This document shows, one piece after another, positions 14,400 through 22,699 of a DNA stretch of 30,095 nt. The DNA comes from JAVXTH01 sp036641395 (GTDB lineage Bacteria; Bacillota_I; Bacilli_A; Erysipelotrichales; Erysipelotrichaceae). The notes under the pieces were generated by a model that was not told where the DNA came from, made no database searches, and saw only the letters and a program-made list of their open reading frames with translations. Position 1 is the first letter of the stretch, and each line of letters begins with the position of its first letter. Where the stretch lies: contig JAVWEY010000019.1 in assembly GCA_036641395.1 (NCBI GenBank), positions 1 through 30,095 of the forward strand, written 5' to 3'. Both the position numbers and the translations under genes were made by a program.

Positions 14400-16790
14400 A
14401 TGAATATATCGAAAAAATGGTTATCCCAATATATGGAAATCGAAGATAAATCCATTGAAGAAATTGCGGATCGAATTACTAATGCTGGTTTAGAAGTAGA
14501 AGGAATCGAAAAACAAGCACAAGGAACAATGCTTACAATTGGTCTTGTGAAAACATGTGAAATGCATCCAGATAGTGATCACTTACATGTTTGTAGTGTT
14601 GATATTGATTCACAAACACTACAAATTGTTTGTGGAGCACCTAATATTAAAGCAGGCATTAAAGTTATTGTTGCTCAAGTAGGAGCAATATTACCTCAAC
14701 TTACGATTCAAAAAGGTAAGATTCGTGGTATTGAATCAAATGGAATGATTTGTTCTTTATTAGAATTAGGGGTTGATTCTAAAAGTTTACGCGATGATCA
14801 AAAAAATGGGATTGAAATATTAGGAGAAGATGCCATTATTGGAAGTGATCCTTTAACTTATTTAGGATTAGATGATGCTTTACTAGATGTTTCATTAACA
14901 CCAAATCGTAATGATTGTATGGCAGCATGGAGTATGGCAATTGAAACAGGAGCGGTATTAAATCGAAAAGTTTCTTTACCAAAGTGTGAACATGCAAGTG
15001 AAATTGGAACACCAACTAACTTAAAAGTTAGTTCAACAAGCGATAAATGTAAACTTTTCTTAGGAAAAGTTATCAATCAGGTAACGATTAAAGAATCACC
15101 AAAATGGATGAGTGAATTATTAGTTGCAAGTGGTATGAAATCAATTAATAATGTGGTTGATATTTCCAATTTAGTTATGTTAGAAACAGGGCAGCCACTT
15201 CATTTCTATGATTTAGCGGCAATTCCTGCTCTTGAAATAACCGTAAAAGATAACATTGAAGAAGTATATACTGCATTAGATGAGGTTGAATATCAACTTG
15301 AAAAAGATGATATTATAATTACTTCACAAAACAAGCCAATTGGTATTGCTGGTATTATGGGTGGTAATGATTCTAAGATTGAAACTTCAACCAAAGGAAT
15401 CATTATTGAAGCAGCATCTTTTAATCATGTAGCTATACGTAATACATCACGTCGTTTAAATATCACAAGTGATGCATCGATTCGATATCAAAAGGGAATT
15501 GAACCATTAGCACCTTTTAAAGCAATTGATCGTGCTGTTGATTTATTAATTAAATATGCCGATGCGAAAGCAATTGAAGCTACCGTTCAGTATGGTGAAA
15601 CTAATTATCAACCAACAGTAATTGAAGTAATACCAGAGCATATTAATACATTACTTGGAACAGATTTCACAATAGATGAGATGAGTGATGTTATGAATCG
15701 TTTATGTTTATCACCAATTATTCATGATAATCAGATGCAAGTAACAATTCCTAGTTATCGTCAAGATTTAGCAATTGAAAATGATATTGCGGAAGAAATC
15801 ATTCGCATTATTGGCTATGATCGTTTAACAAGTACACTACCAACCATGAGTGCTACGATGGGGGCATTGGATACTCGCCAAAATATGCGTCGTTGGATTC
15901 GTAGTACGCTTGCTGATTTAGGCTTATATGAAGCTAGAACTTATACTTTAGTTTCACAAAGACATTTAAATGATGCAGTAATGCCACTTGCTGGGGAAGT
16001 TGTTTCACTTGCTTCACCAATGAGTGAAGATCGTAAATATGTACGTAATTCAATCTTACCTAGTTTATTAGATAGTTTAGCTTATAATGAAAATCGTTCT
16101 CAAAAGGGTAATGCATTCTTTGAAATCAGTAGTGTTTATGCTCAAAATGTTGAAGAAGAACGAATTGCTTTTGTTATGAGTGGGCCACTTCAACAGAGTC
16201 GTTGGCAAAATATCACGATTCCAAATGATTATTACACAGCAAAAGGAATGGTAATGAATATTTTATCTCACTTTGGTTTTGAAGGTACAAGAATTGTCGT
16301 AAAAGAAAATACGATTGATACCAAAGCTTTCCATCCTTATAAGAGTGCTTGTATTTATGTAGGAAAAACCTTATTTGGAATTGTTGGAGAAATTCATCCT
16401 TTGATGGCTAAAAACTACGATTTAAATCATGTTGTTATGGCTGAATTAAATATGGAAGTATTAATTAAAAATCAAGGAAACAAGATTAAATTTGCACCAA
16501 TTTCAAAATATCCATCCATTACCCGTGATCTTGCTTTATTAGCAAGCATTGAAACAAAAGCAGGTGATATCATTGATGTGATTAAGAAAAGTGGTAAGCA
16601 TGTTGTCAGCAGCGTTAATGTTTTCGATATATATGAAGGAGAACATATTGAACCAGGTTATAAATCAATTGCTTTAAGCATTAGTTTCCAGGCAAATGAT
16701 AAAACTTTACGTGATGAAGAGATTAATGAAGTTACAAAACTCATTATTAGTAACTTACAAACAAAACTTAACGTTACCTTAAGAGGTTAG
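14400..16790 (+). CDS. pheT: Phenylalanyl-tRNA synthetase beta subunit
   Basis: PheT is the tRNA-binding and editing subunit paired with PheS. The 796-residue protein shows the domain order expected: a tRNA-binding OB-fold (V-K-T-C-E-M-H-P-D-S-D-H-L-H-V-C, residues ~45-150), the B3/B4 editing domain, B5, a synthetase-like core and a C-terminal anticodon-binding FDX-ACB domain (S-K-Y-P-S-I-T-R-D-L-A-L-L near residue ~700). Length is normal. ATG 14400 is preferred over 14382 because AGGAGG lies 7 bases upstream of it and directly at the pheS stop. Both genes share the Phe T-box. Confidence 0.97.
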   Translation: MNISKKWLSQYMEIEDKSIEEIADRITNAGLEVEGIEKQAQGTMLTIGLVKTCEMHPDSDHLHVCSVDIDSQTLQIVCGAPNIKAGIKVIVAQVGAILPQLTIQKGKIRGIESNGMICSLLELGVDSKSLRDDQKNGIEILGEDAIIGSDPLTYLGLDDALLDVSLTPNRNDCMAAWSMAIETGAVLNRKVSLPKCEHASEIGTPTNLKVSSTSDKCKLFLGKVINQVTIKESPKWMSELLVASGMKSINNVVDISNLVMLETGQPLHFYDLAAIPALEITVKDNIEEVYTALDEVEYQLEKDDIIITSQNKPIGIAGIMGGNDSKIETSTKGIIIEAASFNHVAIRNTSRRLNITSDASIRYQKGIEPLAPFKAIDRAVDLLIKYADAKAIEATVQYGETNYQPTVIEVIPEHINTLLGTDFTIDEMSDVMNRLCLSPIIHDNQMQVTIPSYRQDLAIENDIAEEIIRIIGYDRLTSTLPTMSATMGALDTRQNMRRWIRSTLADLGLYEARTYTLVSQRHLNDAVMPLAGEVVSLASPMSEDRKYVRNSILPSLLDSLAYNENRSQKGNAFFEISSVYAQNVEEERIAFVMSGPLQQSRWQNITIPNDYYTAKGMVMNILSHFGFEGTRIVVKENTIDTKAFHPYKSACIYVGKTLFGIVGEIHPLMAKNYDLNHVVMAELNMEVLIKNQGNKIKFAPISKYPSITRDLALLASIETKAGDIIDVIKKSGKHVVSSVNVFDIYEGEHIEPGYKSIALSISFQANDKTLRDEEINEVTKLIISNLQTKLNVTLRG

Positions 16791-16793
16791 TTA

Positions 16794-16823
16794 GCACTCA
16801 AGGCATTAGCCTTGAGTGTTTTT
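16794..16823 (+). terminator. Terminator after pheT
   Basis: CACTCAAGGC (16795-16804) and GCCTTGAGTG (16809-16818) form a perfect 10-bp stem with a four-base loop and five T residues. Confidence 0.93.
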
Positions 16824-16828
16824 ATAGG

Positions 16829-16858
16829 TTGGCTTTAATCAGAAAGCTATGTTATAAT
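16829..16858 (+). promoter_or_regulatory. Promoter of the ABC-F gene
   Basis: TTGGCT at 16829-16834, an 18-bp spacer and TATAAT at 16853-16858 preceded by TGT (extended -10). Confidence 0.65.
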
Positions 16859-16888
16859 GGCAAATGTGTAAAAAATAGGAGGACGTAT

Positions 16889-18481
16889 ATGATACAGGCA
16901 AATAATATCTCAGTTCGATTTGGTTCAAGAACTTTATATAAAGATGTAAATATTAAATTTGTTGATGGTAATTGTTATGGTTTAATTGGCGCAAATGGTG
17001 CTGGTAAATCAACCTTTTTAAATGTTTTAAGTGGTGATTTGGAACCAGATACAGGAAGCATTACCACTAATCCTGGAGAAACTATTTTCACGTTAAAACA
17101 GGATCAGTTTGCATATGATGAAGTAAATGTAATTGAAACAGTCATGATGGGAAATGAATTACTTTATAAAATTATGAAAGAAAAAGATGAACTTTATGCG
17201 AAAGAAGATTTTAGTGAAGCCGATGGAATTAAAGCGGGTGAACTTGAAGGAGAATTTGCACATCTTGATGGTTGGAATGCTGAGAGTAATGCCGCTATTT
17301 TGTTAACTGGATTAGGGGTAGAATGCACTGAACATGATAAACTAATGAAAGAGTTAACTGGTAGTGAGAAAGTAAAAGTACTTTTAGCTCAAGCATTATT
17401 TGGTAAACCAAATACATTATTACTAGATGAACCAACTAATAACTTAGATATTAAAGCAATTGCATGGTTAGAGAATTTTTTAATCAATTATGATAGTACG
17501 ATTATTGTAGTATCTCATGATCGTCACTTTTTAAATAAAGTATGTACGCATATTGCGGATGTTGATTATGGAAAAATCCAAGTCTTTGCAGGAAACTACG
17601 ATTTTTGGTATGAATCTTCTCAATTAATATCTCGTCAATTAAAAGATGGTAATAAGAAAAAAGAAGATAAGATAAAAGAATTGGAAGATTTCATTGCTCG
17701 ATTCTCAGCCAATGCATCTAAATCGAAACAAGCAACATCACGTAAGAAAATACTTGATAAAATCACGTTAGATGATTTACAACCATCAACTCGAAAATAT
17801 CCTTTTGTTGATTTTAAAGCAGAACGTGAAAGCGGAAAATCAATTTTATTTGTTGAGGGCTTACAGAAATCGGTGGATGGAAATTTAGTATTTGATAAAA
17901 TAGATTTTTCATTAATGAAAGGTGATAAAATTGCTTTAATTGGTGATCCTTTATTAACGACATTATTGATTAAATTATTGGCAAAAGAAGTAGAGCCGGA
18001 TGCGGGTAGTATTACTTATGGACAAACAATAACAACTTCATATATTCCTCGTGATAATAATAATTATTTTATCGGCAAAGAGAGTATTTGTGATTGGTTA
18101 TCAAAATATACTAAAATTGATGATATTTCTTTCATCCGTGGTTTCTTAGGAAGAATGTTATTTAGTGGAGAAGAACCATTAAAATCGGTTAACGTACTAA
18201 GTGGTGGAGAAAAAGCTAGATGTATGTTAAGCAAAAGCATGTTAGAAGCACCTAATTTATTATTGATGGATGATCCTACTAATCATTTAGACTTAGAATC
18301 AATTCAAGCCTTAAATAACGGATTAATTGCTTACAAATCAGAATTGATCTTTACATCCCATGATCATCAATTCTTATCAACCATTGCAAATCGGATTATT
18401 GAAATAAGTGAGAATGGTTTGATTGATCGTCGTATGAGTTACGATGAATATTTAGAAAAAGAATTAGGCATTCAAGAATAA
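16889..18481 (+). CDS. ykpA: ABC-F ATPase, YkpA/YbiT type
   Basis: This is a soluble duplicated ABC ATPase that acts on ribosomes rather than in transport. In the first domain Walker A is G-A-N-G-A-G-K-S (34-41), the signature is L-T-G-S-E and Walker B is L-L-L-D-E-P-T-N-N-L-D (Asp 180). In the second domain Walker A is degenerate (G-D-P-L-L-T-T near 352-358), while the signature L-S-G-G-E (437-441) and D-D-P-T-N-H-L-D are kept. The sequence follows B. subtilis YkpA closely, which also has a degenerate second P-loop. The linker is rich in Lys (S-K-S-K-Q-A-T-S-R-K-K), typical of ABC-F. The start at 16889 follows AGGAGGA; an upstream in-frame ATG at 16829 overlaps the promoter. The product is 530 residues. 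Confidence 0.93.
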   Translation: MIQANNISVRFGSRTLYKDVNIKFVDGNCYGLIGANGAGKSTFLNVLSGDLEPDTGSITTNPGETIFTLKQDQFAYDEVNVIETVMMGNELLYKIMKEKDELYAKEDFSEADGIKAGELEGEFAHLDGWNAESNAAILLTGLGVECTEHDKLMKELTGSEKVKVLLAQALFGKPNTLLLDEPTNNLDIKAIAWLENFLINYDSTIIVVSHDRHFLNKVCTHIADVDYGKIQVFAGNYDFWYESSQLISRQLKDGNKKKEDKIKELEDFIARFSANASKSKQATSRKKILDKITLDDLQPSTRKYPFVDFKAERESGKSILFVEGLQKSVDGNLVFDKIDFSLMKGDKIALIGDPLLTTLLIKLLAKEVEPDAGSITYGQTITTSYIPRDNNNYFIGKESICDWLSKYTKIDDISFIRGFLGRMLFSGEEPLKSVNVLSGGEKARCMLSKSMLEAPNLLLMDDPTNHLDLESIQALNNGLIAYKSELIFTSHDHQFLSTIANRIIEISENGLIDRRMSYDEYLEKELGIQE

Positions 18482-18486
18482 CAATA

Positions 18487-18516
18487 AAAAAATACCGGCT
18501 GAGTCGGTATTTTCTT
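18487..18516. terminator. Bidirectional terminator between ABC-F and metallophosphoesterase genes
   Basis: AAAATACCG (18489-18497) and CGGTATTTT (18505-18513) form a 9-bp stem with a seven-base loop. A-rich and T-rich flanks serve both convergent genes. Confidence 0.87.
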
Positions 18517-18520
18517 TACT

Positions 18521-19378
18521 CTATTTTGATACAAGACGATAAATTAATATTTCTGCTGGGGCAAAGATTCGAATATCACTGTTTGTTGTACCAATTCCAT
18601 TTGATATATGTACTTTTGCACCTTTGACATGATGTGTACCACTTACATAATCCTTTGCACCTTCAATTTTATTAAGAGGACCAATAAACGGTATCTTTAT
18701 TTGACCGCCATGGGAGTGTCCGGCTAACAATAAGGAAATGTTATTCATCGGTAGTTGTGATATTACATCTGGTGCATGACTTACACATAAGACAAAATCT
18801 TGATCCGATACATTGGTAAATGCTGTTTCAACATTAGGCGTACCACCAAGCAGCGAATCAATACCAACAAGCGCAAATGAATCAATACTATTTTTATGAA
18901 TTCTTGCACTTCGATTGCTTAATAGTTCGAAATCACTATTATATAGTATTTGTTCACACATCGCTTTTACATTTTCATTCATTAAATCTTGTTCGCCTAA
19001 GACGGCAAATTTACCTAAAGGGGCTTTGATTGAACTTAATATAGTTGTAATCTCACTTTGTATAGCTGGTGTTGGTGCATTTATTTCAGGATGATCAAAG
19101 ATATCTCCACCAAATATTACCACGTCAGGGTTGGCTTGATTTAACTTTTCAATCATTGGTTTTAATCTTTCTTGATTCATATAATGATTATAATGAATAT
19201 CACTAACAAAAGCTATTTTAAGATTATCTAAATTCTTTGATATTTTAGATGAAGTGATTGTTTCATAGTTTAAATTTACTTTTTCTACGGATACATAAGT
19301 TCCATAGAAGATGATACCAATGCTGATAACGATTATAATAACAATAAATAATAAAAACTTAAGAATTTTTTTAATCAC
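18521..19378 (-). CDS. Membrane-anchored metallophosphoesterase (YkuE/YaeI-like)
   Basis: The 285-residue protein has one N-terminal membrane helix (residues ~4-27) and then a calcineurin-like phosphoesterase domain. Motifs in order are S-D-I-H (Asp 60, His 62), G-G-D-I-F-D-H (Asp 92, Asp 95), G-E-Q-D (128-131), S-H-A-P-D (His 201) and G-H-S-H (220-223). The third motif is normally G-N-H-D/E; here both the metal-binding Asn and the catalytic His are replaced. The other ligands are intact. The start is GTG 19378 with GAGGTGATC seven bases upstream. It is divergent from dapH. Family members include YkuE and lipid-linked phosphoesterases; the substrate is unknown and activity may be altered. Confidence 0.85.
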   Translation of the reverse strand: MIKKILKFLLFIVIIIVISIGIIFYGTYVSVEKVNLNYETITSSKISKNLDNLKIAFVSDIHYNHYMNQERLKPMIEKLNQANPDVVIFGGDIFDHPEINAPTPAIQSEITTILSSIKAPLGKFAVLGEQDLMNENVKAMCEQILYNSDFELLSNRSARIHKNSIDSFALVGIDSLLGGTPNVETAFTNVSDQDFVLCVSHAPDVISQLPMNNISLLLAGHSHGGQIKIPFIGPLNKIEGAKDYVSGTHHVKGAKVHISNGIGTTNSDIRIFAPAEILIYRLVSK

Positions 19379-19438
19379 TTGATCACCTCATATTCTGTAT
19401 TATTTTATCATATTATAGGCTAGAAAGGAATTGATAAT

Positions 19439-20104
19439 ATGATAGATTTAAATAATGCATTTAAGAAAGAAAAGGGAAGTAGTGGAATTTATATTATAAG
19501 GGGAAGGATTGTGTCTGAATTATTTACCTGTTTAAGTGGAAATGATTATACAATCGTAATTGGCAATCCTTATATTATTCAAACTTATGTTAGTGAAAAT
19601 AATTTAACTATTTTATTTAAGTCAATTGACTCAATGAATACAATGATTCCATTAAAAGATATAGCGATGAGTAAGGCAAGAATTGAATATGGTGCAATCA
19701 TCCGTGAACATGTAACTTTGAATCAAGGAGTAGTGGTTTTAATGGGAGCAATTATCAATTTAAATGTAAGTATTGATGAAAATACGATGATTGATATGAA
19801 TGCGGTAATTGGTAGTGGTGCAATTATTGGAAAGCGGGTTCATATCGGAGCAGGAGCGGTGATTGCAGGGATGTTAGAGCCGATCAGCAATGTAGGTGTT
19901 ATCATTGAAGATGACGTTCTGGTGGGGGCAAATGCGGTTATTTTAGAGGGTGTCCATATTAAATCTGGAGCTATTATCGGTGCTGGAGCAATTGTAAGAG
20001 AGGATGTTGGTGAAAACATGGTAATGGTTGGGATACCTGCAAAATTTATTAAAATGCGAGATGAATGTGAAAAAGGAATTAATATTAATTTTGAACTACA
20101 TTAA
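19439..20104 (+). CDS. dapH: Tetrahydrodipicolinate N-acetyltransferase DapH
   Basis: DapH acetylates tetrahydrodipicolinate in the acetylase branch of the diaminopimelate/lysine pathway, which feeds peptidoglycan and also supplies a precursor of spore dipicolinate. The 221-residue product has an N-terminal alpha/beta domain and a left-handed beta-helix of hexapeptide repeats from about residue 80 (I-D-M-N-A-V-I-G-S-G, H-I-G-A-G-A-V-I-A-G). The block V-I-I-E-D-D-V-L-V-G-A-N-A-V-I-L-E-G-V is close to B. subtilis DapH (236 residues). ATG follows AAAGGA. The gene is monocistronic, closed by a hairpin shared with the convergent RNase J gene. Confidence 0.93.
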   Translation: MIDLNNAFKKEKGSSGIYIIRGRIVSELFTCLSGNDYTIVIGNPYIIQTYVSENNLTILFKSIDSMNTMIPLKDIAMSKARIEYGAIIREHVTLNQGVVVLMGAIINLNVSIDENTMIDMNAVIGSGAIIGKRVHIGAGAVIAGMLEPISNVGVIIEDDVLVGANAVILEGVHIKSGAIIGAGAIVREDVGENMVMVGIPAKFIKMRDECEKGININFELH

Positions 20105-20105
20105 A

Positions 20106-20130
20106 AAAGCCGCTATTCATTAGCGGCTTT
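20106..20130. terminator. Bidirectional terminator overlapping the RNase J stop
   Basis: AAAGCCGCTA (20106-20115) and TAGCGGCTTT (20121-20130) form a perfect 10-bp stem with a five-base loop. It encodes the last residues and stop codon of the minus-strand RNase J gene, while terminating dapH from the other side. Confidence 0.9.
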
Positions 20131-21930
20131 ATGACTTGCATTTTTCAAAGCACGTTGTTGTTGCATTTGTAACATAGCGGCTTTTGAATTTAAAATTACA
20201 GGAATTACGATTGGATTACGATGCGTCTTATTATATAAGAATGGTTCTAACGTAGAGCGAATCGTATTTTTAATTTCTGAGAAAGTGGTACGTGTTTTCA
20301 TTCTCTCTTTTAAAGCATTGTAAACAATCATTTCAGCTTCTTTTAATAAAGATTGAGAATCTTTAATAAAGACAAAACCACGAGAAACAATAACTGGTTT
20401 ACACAATATTTTGCTTTCACGAGAATCAATCGAAATAATAACAGAAACTAAACCATTATCGGATAATATTTTACGATCTTTTAAGACCGCAGTTGAAACA
20501 CCACTAATATCATTTCCGTCAACATAAATATCATCAGCTGGTATTCTCATACTTGATTGATATACCTTTTCATTACGCATAAGTAATACATCACCATTTG
20601 CACAAGTAAAGATATTTTCAGGATTAACGCCAGTTTCAATTGCGGTATCACGATGTTGTACTAACATTTTATATTCACCATGAACCGGCATGAAATATTT
20701 AGGTTTAATCAACTGTAACATTAATTTTTGTTCTTCTTGAGAAGCGTGACCAGTCGTATGAAGATTATTTAAAATAGATTTTGTAAGAACATTTGCACCT
20801 GCTTTAAATAATTTATTAACAACTTGATTGACACTTTGACCATTACCTGGAATTGGGGAAGATGAAAAGACAACGGTATCACCTGGAATTAACTTAATAA
20901 AACGGTGGGTACCGGATGCAATTCTAGATAAAGCCGCAAGCGGTTCTCCTTGTGAGCCAGTACATACGATACAAACCTTATTTGCTGGTGTATGTGATAA
21001 TTGATCAGCCGTGATGAAATGTTCCTCACCAATTTTAATATTACCTAATTTACGACCAATTTGAACTACATTTTCCATACTTCTTCCAAAGACAATTACC
21101 TTACGTCCGGATGCTACAGCAGCTTCTAGTATTTGTTGAACTCGATGTACATTACTAGCAAAAGTTGCCACAATTAATCGTCCGGTTGCTTTTTTTGTGA
21201 TTTCTAAAATAGCGTTTGCGACTTTCTTTTCTGAGATTGAAAAATCTTCAACTCCGGAATTGGTTGAATCACTCATTAACAAAGTAACACCAATCTGTCC
21301 AATATAAGCCATAATTTGATAATCAGCATTGGTTCCTACGGGTGTTAAATCAAACTTAAAATCGCCTGTTTCAACAACTCTACCATTTGGTGTTGTAATA
21401 AGTAAACCAAATGAATCGGGAATTGAATGTACGGTATTAAAGAAGCCAACCGTAAAGTGTTTCATCTTAATGCGACTACTTTCATTCACTTCAATTATTT
21501 TAACGCCACGTAACATTCTTCTTTCTTCTAGTTTTTTATTGATTAGGGCAACCGCAAAACGCGGTGCATAAATAGCCTCAATATCAACGCTCTTTAGAAG
21601 AAAAGGAATTCCTCCAATATGGTCTTCATGACCATGCGTAATAACTAATATTTTTCTTTTATGGTTATTTTTAACTAAATAACCAAAGTCAGGGATTACA
21701 TAATCCACACCTAAAAGATTTTCCTCAGGAAAGTGAACTCCTGCATCGACAATTAGAATTTCATTCTCATGTTCGAAACAGTACATATTTTTACCAATTT
21801 CACCTAATCCACCTAAAGCATAGACCATTGTATCGGTTTTCTTATGAATTATCCTATTATTGTTTTCCTCTTTTAAATTGTATTGATCTGTATTCGGTGC
21901 CGACTTAATTCCATTTTTATTCGTATTCAT
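20113..21930 (-). CDS. rnjA: Ribonuclease J
   Basis: RNase J is a metallo-beta-lactamase/beta-CASP enzyme with 5'-3' exonuclease and endonuclease activity in mRNA decay and rRNA maturation. The 605-residue product has the zinc motif H-G-H-E-D-H (99-104), a second ligand region V-E-T-G-D-F-K, the beta-CASP block (A-T-F-A-S-N-V-H-R-V-Q), M-P-V-H-G-E-Y and a C-terminal domain. It carries a polar, Asn/Lys-rich N-terminal extension of ~33 residues compared with B. subtilis RNase J1 (555 residues). RNase J1 is preferred over J2 because the motifs are intact and because deformylase lies next to it, as ykqC and ykrB do in B. subtilis. The ribosome binding site GAGAGGAG precedes ATG 21930. Confidence 0.93.
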   Translation of the reverse strand: MNTNKNGIKSAPNTDQYNLKEENNNRIIHKKTDTMVYALGGLGEIGKNMYCFEHENEILIVDAGVHFPEENLLGVDYVIPDFGYLVKNNHKRKILVITHGHEDHIGGIPFLLKSVDIEAIYAPRFAVALINKKLEERRMLRGVKIIEVNESSRIKMKHFTVGFFNTVHSIPDSFGLLITTPNGRVVETGDFKFDLTPVGTNADYQIMAYIGQIGVTLLMSDSTNSGVEDFSISEKKVANAILEITKKATGRLIVATFASNVHRVQQILEAAVASGRKVIVFGRSMENVVQIGRKLGNIKIGEEHFITADQLSHTPANKVCIVCTGSQGEPLAALSRIASGTHRFIKLIPGDTVVFSSSPIPGNGQSVNQVVNKLFKAGANVLTKSILNNLHTTGHASQEEQKLMLQLIKPKYFMPVHGEYKMLVQHRDTAIETGVNPENIFTCANGDVLLMRNEKVYQSSMRIPADDIYVDGNDISGVSTAVLKDRKILSDNGLVSVIISIDSRESKILCKPVIVSRGFVFIKDSQSLLKEAEMIVYNALKERMKTRTTFSEIKNTIRSTLEPFLYNKTHRNPIVIPVILNSKAAMLQMQQQRALKNASHKAANE

Positions 21931-21974
21931 TTTTAACTCCTCTCAATTTCAATGCACCATACATCGCTTTTTTT

Positions 21975-21983
21975 ATTATAACA
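21975..21983 (-). promoter_or_regulatory. Extended -10 promoter of RNase J
   Basis: On the minus strand TGTTATAAT lies at 21983-21975, about 45 bases before the start codon. No clear -35 is seen. It is located between the deformylase stop and the RNase J start. Confidence 0.5.
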
Positions 21984-22006
21984 CACTCTTTTATAAAAAC
22001 ATACAT

Positions 22007-22561
22007 TTACTCTATCACAATTGCATTATTATCTTCTTTCCATGGATTTTCTGAATCGATGGAATCATAATACATAATACCTGAAAAATGATCAATTTCA
22101 TGTTGAAGAACAATTGCTTCATAACCCTTTGCACGGATTGTAATTTCTTTATCTTGTAGAAGATCATAGGCTCTTATCGTAACGCGTGCATGTCGAAAAA
22201 CATGACCCTCATGTTCTACTGCTGCCGAAAGACAGCCTTCTCCATTTGCAAGATAAGCATCTTGAAGTGAATAAGATACAATTTTCGCATTGACTAAAGC
22301 ATACTCGGTTGTTTTTTCTTCGGTTTCAATACAGACAGCTAACATTTGTTTTTCAATACCTAATTGAATGGCAGCAATACCAACCGCTGCTCTTAAATCA
22401 TATTTCTCACATAAATCAGGATCATGTGAATCTCTTACATATTGAAGCATGTTTAATAAAACGGTTTTATCTTTCTTATCTAAAGGCAAATCTACTTTTT
22501 TTGATTTATTACGTAAGATTGGGTTATCATCTTTAATAATTGTTTTATTATTAATGTGCAT
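22007..22561 (-). CDS. def: Peptide deformylase
   Basis: Deformylase removes the formyl group from the N-terminal Met of nascent proteins at the ribosome. The 184-residue product has the three metal and active-site motifs: G-I-A-A-I-Q (61-66, Gln 66), E-G-C-L-S (108-112, Cys 110) and H-E-I-D-H (154-158). The first motif has Ile in place of the more common Pro before Gln. The length equals that of B. subtilis DefB (YkrB). AGGAG precedes the ATG at 22561. It lies upstream of RNase J on the same strand with a 76-base gap that holds a separate promoter. Confidence 0.95.
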   Translation of the reverse strand: MHINNKTIIKDDNPILRNKSKKVDLPLDKKDKTVLLNMLQYVRDSHDPDLCEKYDLRAAVGIAAIQLGIEKQMLAVCIETEEKTTEYALVNAKIVSYSLQDAYLANGEGCLSAAVEHEGHVFRHARVTIRAYDLLQDKEITIRAKGYEAIVLQHEIDHFSGIMYYDSIDSENPWKEDNNAIVIE

Positions 22562-22588
22562 TTTATAAACTCCTTTTTTATAAAAATC

Positions 22589-22597
22589 TGGTACAAT
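22589..22597 (+). promoter_or_regulatory. Candidate extended -10 element for ftsW
   Basis: TGGTACAAT at 22589-22597 fits an extended -10 (TGn TACAAT), about 100 bases before ftsW. The region is divergent with def, so other placements are possible. Confidence 0.35.
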
Positions 22598-22699
22598 GTT
22601 TAAGTACTTCTTCTATTTTATACAAAAAAGCATAATAATGGAAGTATTTTGCAGTTATAGTTTAAAAATATTTGAAAATAAAGTAAAATAGAGATAGAA

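Noticed and set aside
17942..17964. Degenerate second Walker A of the ABC-F protein as a sign of decay
   Set aside because: B. subtilis YkpA, as recalled, also has a degenerate second P-loop, and the rest of the domain is intact, so this is a family trait.
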